NCBI GenBank assembly: GCA_002747255.1
Contig: PDUC01000047.1
Coordinates: 1 to 64,000 of the forward strand
Source: Acidobacteriota bacterium
GTDB lineage: Bacteria > Acidobacteriota > Holophagae > Acanthopleuribacterales > Acanthopleuribacteraceae
Direction: 5' to 3'
DNA: 64,000 bases
A program made the position numbers and the translations under genes. Shown piece after piece: positions 62,767-64,000 of this stretch; the stretch's first letter is position 1, and every line of letters begins with the position of its first letter. The notes under the pieces are model-generated. The model saw only the letters and a list, made by a program, of their open reading frames with translations, had not been told where the DNA came from and made no database searches.

Positions 62767-63368
62767 AACAGGATAAATGGGCAATTTCAAAGAATGGCAC
62801 GCAGATGCAACGAAGAATCAAGCTGGTTTTTACCATCACCGCAGTTCGAATTCCATTGGCCATATTATTTTCACTGATGGTTTTCAATCTGGAACAAACC
62901 TGGAAATGCGTCGCAATTGAAACGCTGCTACTGGCTTTAATTGAGCTCTCCGATTTTCTCGATGGCTTTTTGGCGCGAAAATGGGGCGTGGTTACCGAAC
63001 TGGGTGCCTTATTCGATCCCTTTGCAGACTCCACCTCAAGGCTAATTCTCTTCGGGGGCTTGGCTTTTGCTGGTTTAGCCGTGGCCATCGTTCCCCTTAT
63101 CATGGCTCTGCGGGATATCACTGTCGCCTACAGCCGCATAGCCATGGCAGCCAAAAACATATCGGTGAGCGCGAAGTTGAGCGGCAAAATAAAGGCAGTT
63201 GTTCAGGGTGTAGCCAGTTTTATTCTGGTACTGGGCCCCCATCTGCTGTTCTTTTACGATGATTTCCACATTAAGTCTATCGTGTCCTGGCTTGTGATCT
63301 TGGTAACGGCCTTTTCGGCAATAGAATACGTCATGGGCGGTACACGTGCTTTGAGAGCGGGAAAATAG
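62763..63368 (+). CDS. CDP-alcohol phosphatidyltransferase
   Basis: 201 residues with about six membrane helices. The complete CDP-alcohol phosphatidyltransferase motif is present: Asp64-x2-Asp67-Gly68-x2-Ala71-Arg72-x8-Gly81-x3-Asp85-x3-Asp89. The surrounding sequence resembles PgsA (CDP-diacylglycerol-glycerol-3-phosphate phosphatidyltransferase), so phosphatidylglycerol-phosphate synthesis is the null model. Its overlap with the nucleotidyltransferase gene favours a pathway in which the activated head group is made next door. Both explanations are inference. Confidence 0.88.
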   Translation: MKQDKWAISKNGTQMQRRIKLVFTITAVRIPLAILFSLMVFNLEQTWKCVAIETLLLALIELSDFLDGFLARKWGVVTELGALFDPFADSTSRLILFGGLAFAGLAVAIVPLIMALRDITVAYSRIAMAAKNISVSAKLSGKIKAVVQGVASFILVLGPHLLFFYDDFHIKSIVSWLVILVTAFSAIEYVMGGTRALRAGK

Positions 63369-63517
63369 AGCGGAGTTTGTCCATAAAAGAACCTCTTTCC
63401 ACAAGGGCGTTTTTTAGAAACAGGCTTTAGGCTTGCACACTCAAAGACATTACCGACAAAAACCGCTGGCAGTTTATTAACCGATTCAAACCAGGTTTCT
63501 TTGACACTTCGTATTTG

Positions 63518-64000
63518 CTATTTGGTGTCTTGACTTTTCTTTAACAGAGCCCGATAGCGTGAGGTTGCCTTGTTGAAGAGCCCCATCAGCAGTTCCCATT
63601 CCCGCTGTGTAAGCCCTCTGCCAGACCAAAGGGCTTCCATTTCCTGTCGGGTGTCCGAGTCTTCCTGCGGCAGGAAATTCATGGTGGACATGAAGGCCAG
63701 CATCTTTCGGGTCAGAAGCTCTTTCTGGGCTGAGCGGATGAGGTTCGTTTTTTGGGCATTTCCTTTTAAACGCACTTGATGAAGAGGGAGCAGTGTGGCC
63801 GCCACCGCGTGGGAAAGATTCATACTTGGGTAAACCTCAGAAGTGGGTAGTGACAGCCGGTAATCACAGCGCGAGAGTTCCCGGTTGGATAAACCGTGAG
63901 CTTCGTTCCCGAAAAGAAGTCCGATATCTAAACCGTCATTCAGCCATTTTGCAACGTAATCGGGAAATTCGGTATACCGCAGTTGCCTGGCATCCTGCCA
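63518..64000 (-). CDS. TrmJ/SpoU-type RNA 2'-O-methyltransferase, partial (5' end beyond the window)
   Basis: 160 codons to the window edge; the start is to the right of 64000. SPOUT/TrmH-class signature near the visible N-terminus: LLFGNEAHGLSNRELSRCD, then LPTSEVYPSMNLSHAVAATLLPL, with the conserved Asn-Leu-Ser motif of knotted methyltransferases. The C-terminal 90 residues are the helical extension typical of TrmJ. It methylates ribose in tRNA (position 32 in TrmJ); exact target not determined. ATG at 63823 is internal to the family domain and is not a true start. Confidence 0.85.
   Translation of the reverse strand, partial: WQDARQLRYTEFPDYVAKWLNDGLDIGLLFGNEAHGLSNRELSRCDYRLSLPTSEVYPSMNLSHAVAATLLPLHQVRLKGNAQKTNLIRSAQKELLTRKMLAFMSTMNFLPQEDSDTRQEMEALWSGRGLTQREWELLMGLFNKATSRYRALLKKSQDTK

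Overview
The window looks like chromosomal DNA of a Gram-negative, non-enteric bacterium. Support for that: a LolA-type lipoprotein carrier, NtrY/NtrX-type signalling, an MglA-type polarity GTPase, PdxS/PdxT (DXP-independent) vitamin B6 synthesis, class I PPK2 kinases and several secreted proteins with cleavable signal peptides. Weak TTG/GTG starts preceded by good Shine-Dalgarno sites are common. The gene mix fits a deep-branching lineage such as Acidobacteriota or a deltaproteobacterial relative. That placement is inference; there is no rRNA gene here to settle it. No tRNA, rRNA, CRISPR array, intact insertion sequence or prophage was recognised.

Layout. 1-1.9 kb is an AT-rich accessory patch: a frameshifted DUF3800 gene and a possible group II intron relic, bracketed by copies of one palindromic repeat. 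1.9-9 kb: a secreted hypothetical protein, a two-gene xanthine dehydrogenase (xdhA-xdhB) and a histone-deacetylase-like hydrolase with a long extra C-terminal half. 9-13.9 kb: an SLC12-like transporter converging on a cyclic 2,3-diphosphoglycerate synthetase-family GTPase, then a DUF2892 membrane protein. 14-17.6 kb: a zinc-ribbon protein and an operon of a helix-hairpin-helix protein, two PPK2 kinases and a SixA phosphatase, closed by a strong terminator. 17.7-28.9 kb: a DTW-domain tRNA modification enzyme, mglA-like/lolA, pdxS-pdxT-ygfZ, ogt, an atypical SDR, a patatin lipase, and an aminotransferase-ferredoxin pair.

29-39.4 kb is rich in exported proteins: a beta-solenoid surface protein with decapeptide repeats, a cohesin/dockerin-flavoured protein, a heparinase II/III-like polysaccharide lyase with a DNRLRE module, a helical-repeat protein and an ankyrin protein. 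40-42.6 kb is the rpsO-pnp pair, each gene with its own terminator. 42.8-48 kb is a compact signalling operon: STAS antagonist, anti-sigma kinase, SpoIIE-type phosphatase, NtrX-like sigma-54 activator and an AlaX editing protein. 48-53.3 kb carries a DUF4143 ATPase behind a nested palindromic operator, then a two-gene module of a zinc-ribbon/SPFH/coiled-coil protein and an unrecognised partner. 53.5-59 kb: a CopD-like membrane protein, an EVE protein and a giant NtrY-like kinase. 59-64 kb: a glycosyltransferase, a glycerol-1-phosphate dehydrogenase-like enzyme, a nucleotidyltransferase, a CDP-alcohol phosphatidyltransferase and, at the edge, a partial TrmJ-like methyltransferase.

Best candidates for undescribed biology are the SPFH/zinc-ribbon pair (49.6-53.3 kb), the G1P dehydrogenase/nucleotidyltransferase/CDP-alcohol transferase neighbourhood (60-63.4 kb), the HhH-PPK2-PPK2-SixA operon (14.5-17.5 kb), the decapeptide-repeat surface protein (30-32.2 kb) and the nested palindrome at 48.15 kb.
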